From: Peribacillus frigoritolerans
GTDB taxonomy: Bacteria > Bacillota > Bacilli > Bacillales > DSM-1321
NCBI GenBank assembly: GCA_030562215.1
Contig: JAUPFL010000001.1
Span: 2,530,501-2,594,500, forward strand
Direction of reading: 5' to 3'
Length of the DNA: 64,000 nt
Each line of letters starts with the position of its first letter. Within the stretch, counting starts at the first letter, position 1. The notes under the pieces are model-generated. The model saw only the letters and a list, made by a program, of their open reading frames with translations. It ran no database searches and was not told the DNA's origin. A program made the translations under genes and the position numbers. Below are positions 9,493-19,743 of this stretch, one piece after another.

Positions 9493-9870
9493 ATTTTAAG
9501 TAGTTATAGAGAATAGCCTGCATTGACAATTTTTTAATTCCCTTAAGTAGTCCTGGAAAACCATTCTTTTCTTTTACATCTGAGAGTACTTTCTTTGCGT
9601 TTCGCATAATAGATTTAACATCTACATAATGACAAAAATGATCTTTACTTTCTGTACACTGTGATAAAAGTGAACAAGTCGCACAAATGGGTTTGGATGA
9701 TTTGTACTCTATTTTGATTTATTTCTTCTTGAAGGAGTACTTGATAAACTCGTGTTTCCGGCACTGGCTTTCCACAGTGTGGAATCAACAAATACATGCT
9801 TCTTATCAGTTTAGTTTCGGAAGCTTTCCGATAGAACATCTATTCAAGCATCCTTATCACCTCAAGTTTT
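9467..9870 (-). pseudogene. Transposase relic, IS1182-like
   Basis: Leftward reading in two or more frames gives transposase-like pieces. One is KKHVFVDSTLWKASAGNTS, resembling the DST-H-KA-AN segment of IS1182-family DDE transposases. The next has a cysteine cluster, KPICATCSLLSQCTESKDH, resembling the CxxC...C region later in the same family, then a basic tail ending SMQAILYNYLKSKNKK. The real enzyme is over 400 residues; only about 130 codons remain, with most of the middle missing. I saw no clear terminal inverted repeats. A decayed, immobile copy. Confidence 0.55.
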
Positions 9871-9944
9871 AATACTCCTTTTTTAAAACAAAAAAAGACA
9901 GTAGTCAAAAGGAGTTCTATCTAACTGTTAAAACAAAGTTGATT

Positions 9945-10075
9945 GGAATGGGTGTTCGAGACTCCTGCGGGAGTACGCGTCCAGGGGGACCCCACATACG
10001 CTAAGGCGCCGAGGAGGCTCCCGGACAGCCCGCGAAAAGCGAGTGCCTGGAGTGTGGAATTCAACGTTCGAGATT
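9945..10075. repeat. Dispersed Bacillaceae intergenic repeat, full-size copy
   Basis: GC-rich, non-coding block in an AT-rich spacer, containing the hallmark pieces GACTCCTGCGGGAG, GACCCCACA, GGCGCCGAGGAGGCTC and AAAGCGAGTGCCTGGAG, which I recognise as a short repeat found many times in Bacillaceae genomes. It can fold into several stems (for example CTCCTGCGGGAG). A shortened copy lies at 34018-34087. Its function is unknown. Confidence 0.7.
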
Positions 10076-10086
10076 TACAAACCTAA

Positions 10087-10121
10087 ACAAAAAAGCCCAG
10101 CCGAATGATGGCTGGGCTTCT
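10087..10121 (-). terminator. Terminator of rnjA
   Basis: AGCCCAGCC / GGCTGGGCT stem with a T-run on the minus strand, five bases beyond the rnjA stop codon. Confidence 0.85.
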
Positions 10122-10125
10122 ATTA

Positions 10126-11796
10126 TTATTGGACTTCCATGATGATCGGCAGGATCATTGGACGGCGTTTAGTTTTTTCATATAGAAATGGAGATAAAGT
10201 GTCTGTAATTTCATTTTTAATTTCAGACCATTGTGTAGTTTTGCGATCCATCACTTTATTTAAATGCTTTGTGATCAAGGATTGAGCATCGCTGATAAGG
10301 TCTCCGGATTCCCTCATATAAACAAATCCGCGTGAGATGATGTCAGGACCGGATGCAATTTTGAATTCCTTCATATTGATGCTGACAACAACAACGACAA
10401 GGCCTTCCTCGGAAAGAATCCGACGATCACGGAGAACGATATTACCGATATCCCCAATGCCGCTTCCATCGATATAAACTGAACCTGAAGGGATTTTACC
10501 AGCGATTTGAGCTGTGTTTTCACTTAAGGATAGAACTTCACCATTATCCATGATAAAGCAATTTTCTTCCGGAACACCGCAATCGACTGCATGGCGGGCA
10601 TGCAGTTTTTGCATACGGTATTCACCATGGATTGGCATGAAGAATTTTGGTTTTATCAAACGAAGCATTAGCTTTTGTTCCTGCTGTCCGCCATGTCCTG
10701 ATGTATGAATGTCATTCAAAGGACCTGAAATGACGTCTGCTCCTGCACGATATAATTGATTGATCGTTCTGGAAACACTGATTGTATTACCTGGGATGGG
10801 TGAAGATGAAAATACTACCGTATCACCAGGAATGATTTGAATTTGACGGTGAGTGCCATTCGCTATGCGCGATAGGGCTGCCATTGGTTCACCTTGGCTG
10901 CCTGTACAAAGGATGGTTACTTTATTCGCAGGCATACGATTCAATTGCTGTACATCAATAAATGTATCTTTAGGCGCTACGATATAACCAAGGTCTTGTC
11001 CAATTGATATGGCTGAATCCATGCTTCGGCCAAAAACGGCTATTTTACGGCCGTTAGCCACGGCTGCTTCCACAACTTGCTGAAGGCGATGGATGTTCGA
11101 TGCAAACGTTGCAAAAATAATCCGGCCGTCAACCTTACGGAAAATGTCTTGAATGGTATCGCCGACACGGCTTTCGGACATAGTAAAGTTCTGCACTTCA
11201 CTATTGGTGCTATCCGAGAGTAAGCACAATACACCTTCTTTACCGATTTCAGCCATTTTGGTCAGGTTTGCTGGCTCGCCCACTGGTGTGAAGTCGAATT
11301 TAAAATCACCAGTATGGACAATTTGTCCAGGTGGGGTTTTAACAACGATTCCATATGAGTCAGGGATACTGTGAGTTGTTCGGAAGAAAGAGACGGACGT
11401 TTTCCGGAACTTGATCACTTCATCTTCACTGATTTCAATCATGGTTGTCTGGCGTAAAAGGCCGTGTTCTTCCAATTTATTACGAAGCAGTCCAAGTGCA
11501 AGCTTTCCGCCGTATACAGGGACATTCACTTTTCTAAGTAAATAAGGAATTCCGCCAATATGGTCTTCATGACCATGGGTAATGAAAACACCTTTAATTT
11601 TATCTACATTTTTCTCTAAATAGCTGTAATCTGGAATTACATAGTCAATACCGAGAAGTTCATCTTCAGGAAATTTAATTCCAGCATCAATGATGATGAT
11701 TTCATCTTGAAACTGAACAGCATATGTGTTCTTACCGATTTCGCCTAAACCGCCCAGGGCGAATACAGCTGTTTGATCGTTTTTTACAAATTTCAT
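10126..11796 (-). CDS. rnjA: Ribonuclease J1
   Basis: 556 residues, full length and intact, one of the few long genes here without a frame break. The metallo-beta-lactamase/beta-CASP nuclease core shows [17 protein letters not shown] (zinc ligands), HSIPDSYG, and VHTGDFKFD; beta-CASP motifs follow ([10 protein letters not shown], and SGHGGQQE near residue 368). RNase J1 has 5'-to-3' exo- and endonuclease activity and works in mRNA decay and rRNA maturation. It lies four bases downstream of rpoY, so the two are co-transcribed leftwards. In B. subtilis the SR1P-GapA complex stimulates RNase J1, and SR1 is encoded at 23.3 kb in this window. Confidence 0.97.
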   Translation of the reverse strand: MKFVKNDQTAVFALGGLGEIGKNTYAVQFQDEIIIIDAGIKFPEDELLGIDYVIPDYSYLEKNVDKIKGVFITHGHEDHIGGIPYLLRKVNVPVYGGKLALGLLRNKLEEHGLLRQTTMIEISEDEVIKFRKTSVSFFRTTHSIPDSYGIVVKTPPGQIVHTGDFKFDFTPVGEPANLTKMAEIGKEGVLCLLSDSTNSEVQNFTMSESRVGDTIQDIFRKVDGRIIFATFASNIHRLQQVVEAAVANGRKIAVFGRSMDSAISIGQDLGYIVAPKDTFIDVQQLNRMPANKVTILCTGSQGEPMAALSRIANGTHRQIQIIPGDTVVFSSSPIPGNTISVSRTINQLYRAGADVISGPLNDIHTSGHGGQQEQKLMLRLIKPKFFMPIHGEYRMQKLHARHAVDCGVPEENCFIMDNGEVLSLSENTAQIAGKIPSGSVYIDGSGIGDIGNIVLRDRRILSEEGLVVVVVSINMKEFKIASGPDIISRGFVYMRESGDLISDAQSLITKHLNKVMDRKTTQWSEIKNEITDTLSPFLYEKTKRRPMILPIIMEVQ

Positions 11797-11799
11797 AAA

Positions 11800-12009
11800 T
11801 TATAGCTCCAATACTTTGTAATCTTCATTTTGTTTTTCATATTCTAAATATGCTCCGGTTACGGGTAGTACGATTTCTACGTTATAAGGTTCTTTTTTTA
11901 ATTTTAAACGAACGTCACGAACGGATTCACCTTCGACAAACATTGTTTTAGTATTCTCCCTGATGGGAACCTCTGATATGGTTACTTGATAGTATACCTT
12001 AAAAACCAT
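11800..12009 (-). CDS. rpoY: RNA polymerase epsilon subunit
   Basis: 69 residues, intact; start ATG at 12009 behind GAGGAGAG on the minus strand. The sequence (MVFKVYYQVTISEVPIREN, ending EDYKVLEL) is that of RpoY/YkzG (DUF1447), a small accessory subunit found only in Firmicutes RNA polymerase. It is almost always directly upstream of rnjA, as here. Confidence 0.95.
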   Translation of the reverse strand: MVFKVYYQVTISEVPIRENTKTMFVEGESVRDVRLKLKKEPYNVEIVLPVTGAYLEYEKQNEDYKVLEL

Positions 12010-12424
12010 TTTAATCTCTCCTCACTTGTTTGCATTGCTTTTTTCATTATATATAAAAACAACAATTTTTTCATGTTTTTCAACATCATGTAAAAATAAA
12101 CCCAGCTCCGCCATAAAAACGGAAGGGGTTTGATGAATTAAATATACCAATGTCTAAAAGTATATAAAAAAATAGATGGCCGATTCTGGTATCAATCCAA
12201 TTGTAGCTTCCTCTATCTTATATCCTATCCGTTTTTGCCAAGTGTAAAACTTAAATCATGGGATCTTTTTCATAAACGATTTCTTTCTAAATTAATACAG
12301 TGCCAGTGTACAGAGTTTCATGAAAACACAATGGACTCATATATTGATTGAAATATGTATTCACCTGACCGTATAACAGCCAAGATAGAAAGAATGCTTA
12401 ACAAGAACTTTACAACAAGGAAGA
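12010..12424. other. Intergenic, upstream of rpoY-rnjA
   Basis: AT-rich non-coding stretch. I see no conserved RNA motif. It should hold the leftward rpoY-rnjA promoter, but I could not pick a convincing -35/-10 pair. Confidence 0.4.
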
Positions 12425-12450
12425 AGCCCTCCGCAAGTTTTTGAAGGGCT
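12425..12450 (-). terminator. Probable terminator of the 23-residue peptide gene
   Basis: AGCCCT / AGGGCT ends with extra pairing inside; on the minus strand it is followed by TCTTCCTTG, a weak U-tract. It lies about 55 bases past the peptide stop codon. Confidence 0.45.
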
Positions 12451-12503
12451 GTCCGAAAAAAATTCGCATATGGATGACGGCCAAGGCAGGAATGAGTGGC
12501 AAA

Positions 12504-12575
12504 TCATGCGATAGATTTTTTTCTTAAAAGATCATTCCACTGTTTAGCAAGCTTTTTACGAAGCTTTTTTAACAT
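12504..12575 (-). CDS. Basic 23-residue peptide of unknown function
   Basis: A 72-base frame: MLKKLRKKLAKQWNDLLRKK plus three residues. It is strongly basic and amphipathic. It has its own leftward promoter (TTTACA, 16 bases, TACAAT at 12627-12600), a ribosome site AAGGGAG nine bases upstream, and a hairpin downstream, so it has all the parts of a short gene. I do not recognise the family. A membrane-active or RNA-binding peptide are both possible; neither is shown. Confidence 0.5.
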   Translation of the reverse strand: MLKKLRKKLAKQWNDLLRKKSIA

Positions 12576-12599
12576 GGCGATCACGCTCCCTTAGTTATT

Positions 12600-12627
12600 A
12601 TTGTATAGGATTATTCAATAATGTAAA
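12600..12627 (-). promoter_or_regulatory. Sigma-A promoter for the 23-residue peptide
   Basis: On the minus strand: TTTACA (12627-12622), a 16-base spacer and TACAAT (12605-12600). Confidence 0.55.
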
Positions 12628-12893
12628 TACGTCTTTACAGGTCCTTGGCCCATTTTTGAAAAAAAAGGCTCTTTCAAACAAGCAACTGGGATTATTAGAG
12701 GCAAGAAGGATGGGAGAAGTGTAATCTCGAAAGCCTGAGTTGGTTTCTATTAAGAATAGTATATGCCCATTCCTGAATTAAAAACGTAACTTTGAGTTGG
12801 ATCCGGTAGAGTTACTTGACTTATCTTGATGACAATTATTAAATGGGTACATATTAAAAAGGAAAAAATGAATGAATTGGAAGTGAATCGTTA

Positions 12894-13660
12894 GTGAAAA
12901 TCGTATTCTTTGATATTGACGGAACATTGCTTGATCATGAAAAAAAATTACCTGCTTCAACAAAAGAAGCCATTAAGCAACTGCAGGAAAGCGGGGTTTT
13001 TGTAGCGATTGCCACAGGAAGGGCTCCGTTCATGTTCGAGTCTTTAAGGGAAGAGCTTGGCATCGATACATTCGTAAGTTTCAATGGACAATACGTTGTT
13101 TTTGAAGGGAAAGTCGTTTATAAAAACCCTTTGAGCATACCTGAGATAAAACGGCTCCACGAACATGCTGAAAAAATGAAATACCGATCGTTTTCATGAA
13201 TGAGGAGACGATGAAATCGAGTGTTCCACATCATAGTAGAATTGAAGAAGCATTAAGCAGCCTTAAGTTTCCCCACCCTGAACATGTGGCGGATTTTTAT
13301 GAGGACCATGATATATACCAAGCCTTATTATTCTGCTCGGAAGATGAAGAAGTGAACTTTGTTGGTGAATATGATGATTTTCACTTCATTAGATGGCATG
13401 AGTATTCGACGGATGTACTTCCATTCGGTGGTTCAAAGGCTGAAGGCATTAAAATATTAATGGAAAAAGTCGGGTTTGCTCTTGAGGATGTTTATGCCTT
13501 TGGAGATGGCTTAAACGATATAGAGATGTTAAAAGTAGCGGGATATGGCGTGGCAATGGGGAATGCCGGTCAGCTTGTGAAGCAAGAGGCCGACTTTGTA
13601 ACGAAGGATGTCGATGATGATGGCATACTTTTTGGTTTGAAGGAACTTGAACTGATATAA
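12894..13660 (+). CDS. ykrA: Cof-type HAD phosphatase YkrA (one frameshift)
   Basis: Haloacid-dehalogenase hydrolase, Cof/IIB type, 255 residues when repaired. Motif I is FFDIDGTLLD at residues 5-14, motif II is IATGRAP, and motifs III/IV are near the end (GGSKAEGI, FGDGLNDIEML). It probably dephosphorylates a small sugar- or nucleotide-phosphate in the cytoplasm. The start is GTG at 12894, with a weak ribosome site. One C is missing near 13186 (TACCGATCG; repaired EKMKYPIVFMNEE). Position between rpoY and def is as in B. subtilis. Confidence 0.85.
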
Positions 13661-13663
13661 AAA

Positions 13664-13696
13664 ATAACCCCCGTCAACAAACAGACGGGGGTTTGC
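13664..13696. terminator. Bidirectional terminator between ykrA and def
   Basis: CCCCCGTC / GACGGGGG stem with an A-rich left flank and T-rich right flank, between two convergent genes. Confidence 0.85.
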
Positions 13697-13704
13697 TTAT
13701 TACA

Positions 13705-14259
13705 TTACCTTTCCACCGCAATTGAATTTTCCGGAATGGCATAGGGGTCTTCCTGATTGATATGATCATAAAACATGATTCCATTAAGATGGTCGATTTC
13801 ATGTTGAAAGCAAATGGCTGCGATGCCTTTCAGGCGGAGTTGAACCGATTTTCCTTCGAGGTCCGTACCCACAACCGTTATTCGGGCATAACGTGGCACA
13901 TAGCCGGAAACGGGACGATTTACGGAAAGACAGCCTTCCCCGGATGTCAAGTATGCTTTTTCCACTGAATGGCTAACGAGTTTAGGGTTGAAAAGTGCAT
14001 AGCTATAAAGTTGATCATCTTTATCTTTCAAATGAACCGCAATCATCCTTTTTGAAACGTTAACCTGTGGTGCAGCCAAGCCAATTCCTGCCCTTAACCC
14101 GTATAGAGAAGCAATATCAGGCTTCTGGCTGTTTTGGACATATTCCATCAAGCTGGCTAAAAGTTGCTTATCTTCATATGATGCCGGAAGCGGAACCTCT
14201 GCTGCAACTTGCCTTAAGATTGGATCGTCTTCATTAACAAAATCATCCATGGTAAGCAT
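13705..14259 (-). CDS. def: Peptide deformylase
   Basis: 184 residues, intact. All three deformylase motifs are present: GIGLAAPQV (residues 59-67), EGCLSV (109-114) and QHEIDHLNG (about 152-160), supplying the Q, C, H, E and H that bind iron and catalyse. It removes the formyl group from nascent N-terminal methionine. This is the YkrB/DefB type. Start ATG at 14259 behind GGGGTGAAAG. The organism may have a second deformylase elsewhere, as B. subtilis does. Confidence 0.95.
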   Translation of the reverse strand: MLTMDDFVNEDDPILRQVAAEVPLPASYEDKQLLASLMEYVQNSQKPDIASLYGLRAGIGLAAPQVNVSKRMIAVHLKDKDDQLYSYALFNPKLVSHSVEKAYLTSGEGCLSVNRPVSGYVPRYARITVVGTDLEGKSVQLRLKGIAAICFQHEIDHLNGIMFYDHINQEDPYAIPENSIAVER

Positions 14260-14498
14260 AATCTTTCACCCCATAAAAATTCTAATAATATGTATAGGAT
14301 TATTTTAACAAAAAAATGCTGAAAGTTAATGGATGGTTTAATGAAAGAAAAATGGAAGGGATGGATTCAAGTAGTTGATTTCCTATCCCAGCCATTATTC
14401 TATTTGCGTGTTAGGTGTCTATTTAAAAAATAAATCATTTTTTGTGAATCAGGGTAAATAGTTAACATTTTCGGGTAAAGGTAATAGTAATTATCTGC

Positions 14499-14654
14499 TT
14501 AGCATAAGCAAGCGCCGACGATGATTAACAAAATGAACAGGACAATGATCAGGGCAAAGCCGCTTCCAAAGCCGCAGCCTCCACCATCACCATATCCATA
14601 GCTGGGTGCAACGGAAACCGGATAACAACATTCTTGGTTGAAACCTCCATACAT
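14499..14654 (-). CDS. YjcZ-family small membrane protein
   Basis: 51 residues. A glycine-rich N-terminus ([25 protein letters not shown]) precedes one C-terminal hydrophobic helix ([15 protein letters not shown]). This is the YjcZ/sporulation small-protein family, often present in several copies in Bacillus. The ATG at 14654 follows CGGAGGT; an upstream in-frame extension lacks a ribosome site. A sporulation role is inferred from the family only. Confidence 0.8.
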   Translation of the reverse strand: MYGGFNQECCYPVSVAPSYGYGDGGGCGFGSGFALIIVLFILLIIVGACLC

Positions 14655-14860
14655 AATTTCATACCTCCGTTTTTGTATTATTAAAATGCTGACCACTCTG
14701 ATTTGAAACGGTCCCTACAGCCTATGCAGTATGGTTTAAAGGGTGTAGGCTAGCGCCCAGTAATGAAAAAACCTGTTCGGAATATGATTGTAACAAATGT
14801 CTGCGTCTTATAGGAATTGAGAAATATGAATCTTCGAAGAACTATCAGAAGGAGTTGTCT

Positions 14861-15521
14861 ATGTTGAATCGTTTTGGTCCATTTGTTATCTTACTTCTTT
14901 CTTTAGTGATCTTGACTGGTTGTTTTAATGGTTCACCGGAAGAAAGAATCCACAAAATCCTGGAGAAAACTGCAGAAAAGGAAAGTGAATTCACCGAGAA
15001 TCAAGAGCCGCTTAATGATTTGGAGAAAAAGAAAAAGAAAAATATGAGAAAATCATTAAACTTGGATTGGATGATTATGAACAGATCGTCGAGCTTTCAA
15101 ATGAAGCAACCAAGAATATCGACGAAAGGGAAAAAATAATTGAAAAGGAACAAAGCAGTATGCAATCCTCAAAAGAACAATTCAATCAGATAGATGAACA
15201 AATCGGGAAAATAGAGGATGAAAAGATAAAAAAAGAAGCGACTGAAATGAAAAAGGTCATGAGTGAACGCTATAGCACCTACGATGATTTATATGATGCC
15301 TATCAACAAAGTCTCGCTTATGATCGTGAATTATATGAGCTTTTTAAAAAAGAGGATCTGAAAATGGATGAATTACAGGTGCAAATCGAGAAAATAAATA
15401 CCGCATATACAAAAGTTTTGAAAGCGAATGAGGAATTTAATGCATTAACGGAAAAATCAAATCAAAAAAAGAAAGTTTTTATGATAGTTCCGGCATAGAA
15501 ATGGCGGATTCAACAAAATAA
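14861..15521 (+). CDS. ykyA: YkyA-like lipoprotein (two frameshifts)
   Basis: Predicted lipoprotein of about 220 residues. The signal peptide ends in the lipobox LTGC near residue 22; the rest is almost all charged coiled coil rich in E, K and Q. ykyA lies upstream of pdhA in B. subtilis too. The frame breaks near 15030 in an A-rich run (one A missing; repaired LEKKEKEKYEKIIKL), and again near 15480 (a T missing; repaired VFYDSSGIEMADSTK, stop at 15521). Without the second repair the end is 15498. ATG at 14861 follows AGAAGGAG. Function unknown; the cell surface is the expected location. Confidence 0.75.
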
Positions 15522-15531
15522 TATAAATAAT

Positions 15532-15561
15532 GATGGGCTGTGATCCTCACTCACAGCCCAT
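15532..15561 (+). terminator. Terminator after ykyA
   Basis: ATGGGCTGTGA / TCACAGCCCAT stem, eleven pairs, then ATTTTG. Confidence 0.8.
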
Positions 15562-15694
15562 ATTTTGTTCAATGCAGTTCTTTTTTGGGCTGAAAAATTC
15601 TAGAATGGCTCTTTTTTGTGCAACCAGCTTGATGTGAAATTTTCATACCTGTACTAAAAAAAAACGATAATCAAAAATCAAACAGCAGACTAAA

Positions 15695-15710
15695 ATGAAA
15701 GCGTTTGAAT
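15695..15710 (+). promoter_or_regulatory. Possible CcpA cre site upstream of pdhA
   Basis: ATGAAAGCGTTTGAAT fits the cre consensus WTGNAARCGNWWWCAW at 14 of 16 positions. It lies about 280 bases upstream of the predicted pdhA promoter, far for direct control. Confidence 0.35.
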
Positions 15711-15730
15711 ATTTTTTCGGAATATTATTT

Positions 15731-15750
15731 TAAAGGCTCAAACGCCTTTA
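15731..15750. repeat. Inverted repeat upstream of pdhA
   Basis: TAAAGGC TCAAAC GCCTTTA, a perfect seven-base inverted repeat in an otherwise featureless 480-base spacer between the ykyA terminator and the pdhA leader. Could be an operator. Confidence 0.4.
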
Positions 15751-15990
15751 GTTAAAGCGGTTTTGGAATCGATGGGATATGCTGGGGAATTGAAATGTTA
15801 TCCTTCGCCATCCTTAAATTCATAATTACGGAAAATTTAATAGTACAGTTGTAAATCGAAAACTAATACAGAGAAGAAGTATGGGTATTGGAAATTCTAT
15901 TAAATCAAAATTATAAGGAACTCCAAGTGATTGACTTGATGTTAATTCATCTTGTAAACTTAATCTATAAAAATTCTTGTATCATTTTCC

Positions 15991-16019
15991 TTGATTTTTT
16001 TTATGGTACAGAATAAGAT
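15991..16019 (+). promoter_or_regulatory. Sigma-A promoter of the pdh operon
   Basis: TTGATT at 15991-15996, a 17-base spacer, TAAGAT at 16014-16019. The leader to pdhA is about 140 bases and includes a small inverted repeat (AAAGCAAA / TTTGCTTT) at 16098-16118. Confidence 0.65.
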
Positions 16020-16072
16020 TGAGACATATTAAGCATATCCACGTTTGAGGATTGGTCTTAAGGGAAAAATAA

Positions 16073-17282
<1,210 letters not shown>

Positions 17283-17285
17283 GCC

Positions 17286-18261
17286 ATGGCTCAATTGACG
17301 ATGATTCAAGCAATTACAGAAGCATTACGTACAGAACTTAAAAATGACGAGAATGTACTCGTTTTTGGGGAAGATGTAGGTCTTAATGGAGGAGTTTTCC
17401 GTGCAACGGAAAATCTTCAAAAAGAATTCGGTGAAGATCGTGTATTCGATACACCTCTTGCTGAATCTGGAATCGGTGGATTAGCGGTCGGTCTTTCTTT
17501 ACAAGGTTTCCGTCCTGTTCCTGAAATTCAATTCTTTGGGTTTGTATATGAAGTGATGGATTCTGTAAGCGGTCAGCTTGCTCGTATGCGCTACCGTTCA
17601 GGCGGACGTTACAGTGCACCGGTTACCATTCGCTCACCTTTTGGGGGCGGAGTGCATACTCGGAAATGCACGCTGATAGCTTAGAAGGTTTAATGGCTCA
17701 GCAACCAGGGTTAAAGGTAGTTATCCCTTCCACTCCTTACGATGCAAAAGGCTTATTGATTTCAGCGATTCGTGATAATGACCCTGTCATTTTCCTTGAG
17801 CACATGAAATTATACCGTTCTTTCCGTCAGGAAGTTCCTGAAGAAGAATACACAATTCCATTAGGAAAAGCGGATGTGAAAAGAGAAGGAACGGATTTAT
17901 CCATTATTACGTATGGTGCGATGGTGCAGGAATCCATTAAGGCAGCTGAGGAATTGGCTAAGGATGGTCATTCCGTCGAAGTGGTCGACTTACGGACTGT
18001 ATCTCCATTGGACATCGATACAATCATTGCTTCTGTAGAAAAAACAGGACGCGCTATCGTTGTTCAAGAAGCACAAAAGCAAGCTGGTATAGCAGCGAAT
18101 GTCGTAGCGGAAATTAACGAACGTGCCATTTTGAGCTTGGATGCTCCAGTACTGCGCGTGGCGGCAGCTGATACGGTATTCCCGTTTTCACAAGCTGAAA
18201 CAGTATGGCTCCTAATTATAAAGACATTATTGAAACGGCGACTAAAGTCTTGAAGTTTTAA
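17286..18261 (+). CDS. pdhB: Pyruvate dehydrogenase E1 beta (two frameshifts)
   Basis: E1 beta subunit, 325 residues when repaired. Conserved parts include [38 protein letters not shown] and [15 protein letters not shown]. It starts three bases after pdhA. One C is missing near 17661 (ACTCGG; repaired GVHTPEMHADS) and one near 18208 (CTCCTAAT; repaired [18 protein letters not shown]), taking the end to TAA at 18261. Both are single losses from short C runs in an essential-type gene, so errors are likelier than mutation. Confidence 0.95.
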
Positions 18262-18305
18262 CAATCTTAAGTAATGGAATGAATGTCCTGCTTGGGAAAG
18301 TGATT

Positions 18306-18325
18306 TTGCATTAACGGTAATGCAA
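18306..18325 (+). promoter_or_regulatory. Hairpin in the pdhB-pdhC spacer
   Basis: TTGCATTA ACGG TAATGCAA, a perfect eight-base stem in the 120-base gap before pdhC. No T-run, so possibly a processing or stability element. Confidence 0.45.
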
Positions 18326-18381
18326 GATAAAGGACTTTATTCAAAGCACTAAGTATGATTTAATATAGGAGGTTGAACTCA

Positions 18382-19740
18382 GTGGCATTCCAATTTAGAC
18401 TCCCTGATATCGGAGAAGGTATACACGAAGGTGAAATAGTGAAATGGTTTGTAAAACCAGGAGATAAGATACAAGAAGATGACGTGCTTTGCGAGGTTCA
18501 AAACGATAAGGCCGTTGTGGAAATCCCATCACCGGTGGAAGGTACCGTTGAAGAAATCCTTGTTCAAGAAGGAACGGTTGCCGTTGTTGGCGATGTGCTT
18601 GTAACATTCGATGCTCCAGGTTATGAAAATCTTCAGTTTAAAGGGGATCATGGAGAAGAAGCGAAGGCAGAAGGCGAAAAGAATACGGAGGCCCAGGTTC
18701 AAGCAACTGCTGAAGCTGGACAGGAAGTCAAGAAAGAGGCTGCTCCGGTTCAAGAAAATAGCGGAGTAACGGGCGCGGGAGCACAACCACAGGTTGAGGC
18801 AGATCCTTCACGCCGTATTATCGCCATGCCTTCTGTCAGGAAATATGCACGCGAACAAGGGGTAAATATTCGTGAGATCACTGGTTCTGGGGATAACGGC
18901 CGCATCATGAAGGAAGACATTGATGCTTTCAAAAACGGCAAAACCGCTCCACAGCAACCAGCAGCTCAAAGTGAAGCTTCACAACAAAATGATACGGAAA
19001 CAACCGAAAAACAAAAAGTTTCAATTCCAGAAGGGCAATATCCTGAAACTCGTGAGAAAATGAGCGGTATGAGAAAAGCGATCGCAAAAGCAATGGTTAA
19101 ATCCAAGCAGACAGCTCCGCATGTAACATTAATGGATGAAGTCGATGTGACGCTATTGGTTGCTCACCGTAAGAAATTCAAGGAAATTGCTGCACAAAAA
19201 GGAATCAAGCTTACATTCCTACCTTATGTTGTTAAAGCGTTAACAAGTGCATTGCGTGAATTCCCTATGCTTAACACATCATTTGATGATGAAGCTAGTG
19301 AGATTATCCATAAACACTATTACAATATCGGAATTGCGGCAGACACAGAAAAAGGACTGCTCGTTCCAGTTGTAAAAGATGCAGATCGTAAATCAACTTT
19401 TGCTATTTCACAAGAAATTAACGAATTAGCAACGAAAGCCCGTGACGGCAAATTGGCTCCTAACGAAATGAAAGGTGCTTCTTGCTCCATTACGAATATC
19501 GGTTCCGCAGGCGGTCAATGGTTCACACCTGTAATCAATCATCCAGAAGTTGCCATTCTAGGGATTGGACGCATTGCCGAAAAAGCAATTGTACGCGACG
19601 GGGAAATTATCGCCGCTCCAGTTCTGGCATTATCACTGAGCTTTGATCACCGCATGATTGATGGAGCAACAGCTCAACATGCATTGAATCATATCAAAAA
19701 GTTATTGAACGACCCAGAATTATTGTTAATGGAGGCGTAA
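18382..19740 (+). CDS. pdhC: Pyruvate dehydrogenase E2, dihydrolipoamide acetyltransferase
   Basis: 452 residues, intact. One N-terminal lipoyl domain with the lysine in [12 protein letters not shown] (about residue 42), an alanine/glutamine-rich linker, the peripheral subunit-binding domain around 138-172 ([15 protein letters not shown]), a second linker, and the catalytic domain with the active-site FDHRMIDGA near the C-terminus. It transfers acetyl from lipoyl-lysine to CoA and forms the core of the complex. The GTG at 18382 is placed by AGGAGGT at 18367-18373. Confidence 0.97.
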   Translation: MAFQFRLPDIGEGIHEGEIVKWFVKPGDKIQEDDVLCEVQNDKAVVEIPSPVEGTVEEILVQEGTVAVVGDVLVTFDAPGYENLQFKGDHGEEAKAEGEKNTEAQVQATAEAGQEVKKEAAPVQENSGVTGAGAQPQVEADPSRRIIAMPSVRKYAREQGVNIREITGSGDNGRIMKEDIDAFKNGKTAPQQPAAQSEASQQNDTETTEKQKVSIPEGQYPETREKMSGMRKAIAKAMVKSKQTAPHVTLMDEVDVTLLVAHRKKFKEIAAQKGIKLTFLPYVVKALTSALREFPMLNTSFDDEASEIIHKHYYNIGIAADTEKGLLVPVVKDADRKSTFAISQEINELATKARDGKLAPNEMKGASCSITNIGSAGGQWFTPVINHPEVAILGIGRIAEKAIVRDGEIIAAPVLALSLSFDHRMIDGATAQHALNHIKKLLNDPELLLMEA

Positions 19741-19743
19741 ACA

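Noticed and set aside
9687-9872. Plus-strand frame in the 9.5-9.9 kb region
   Set aside because: Opposite strand of the transposase relic; no start signals.
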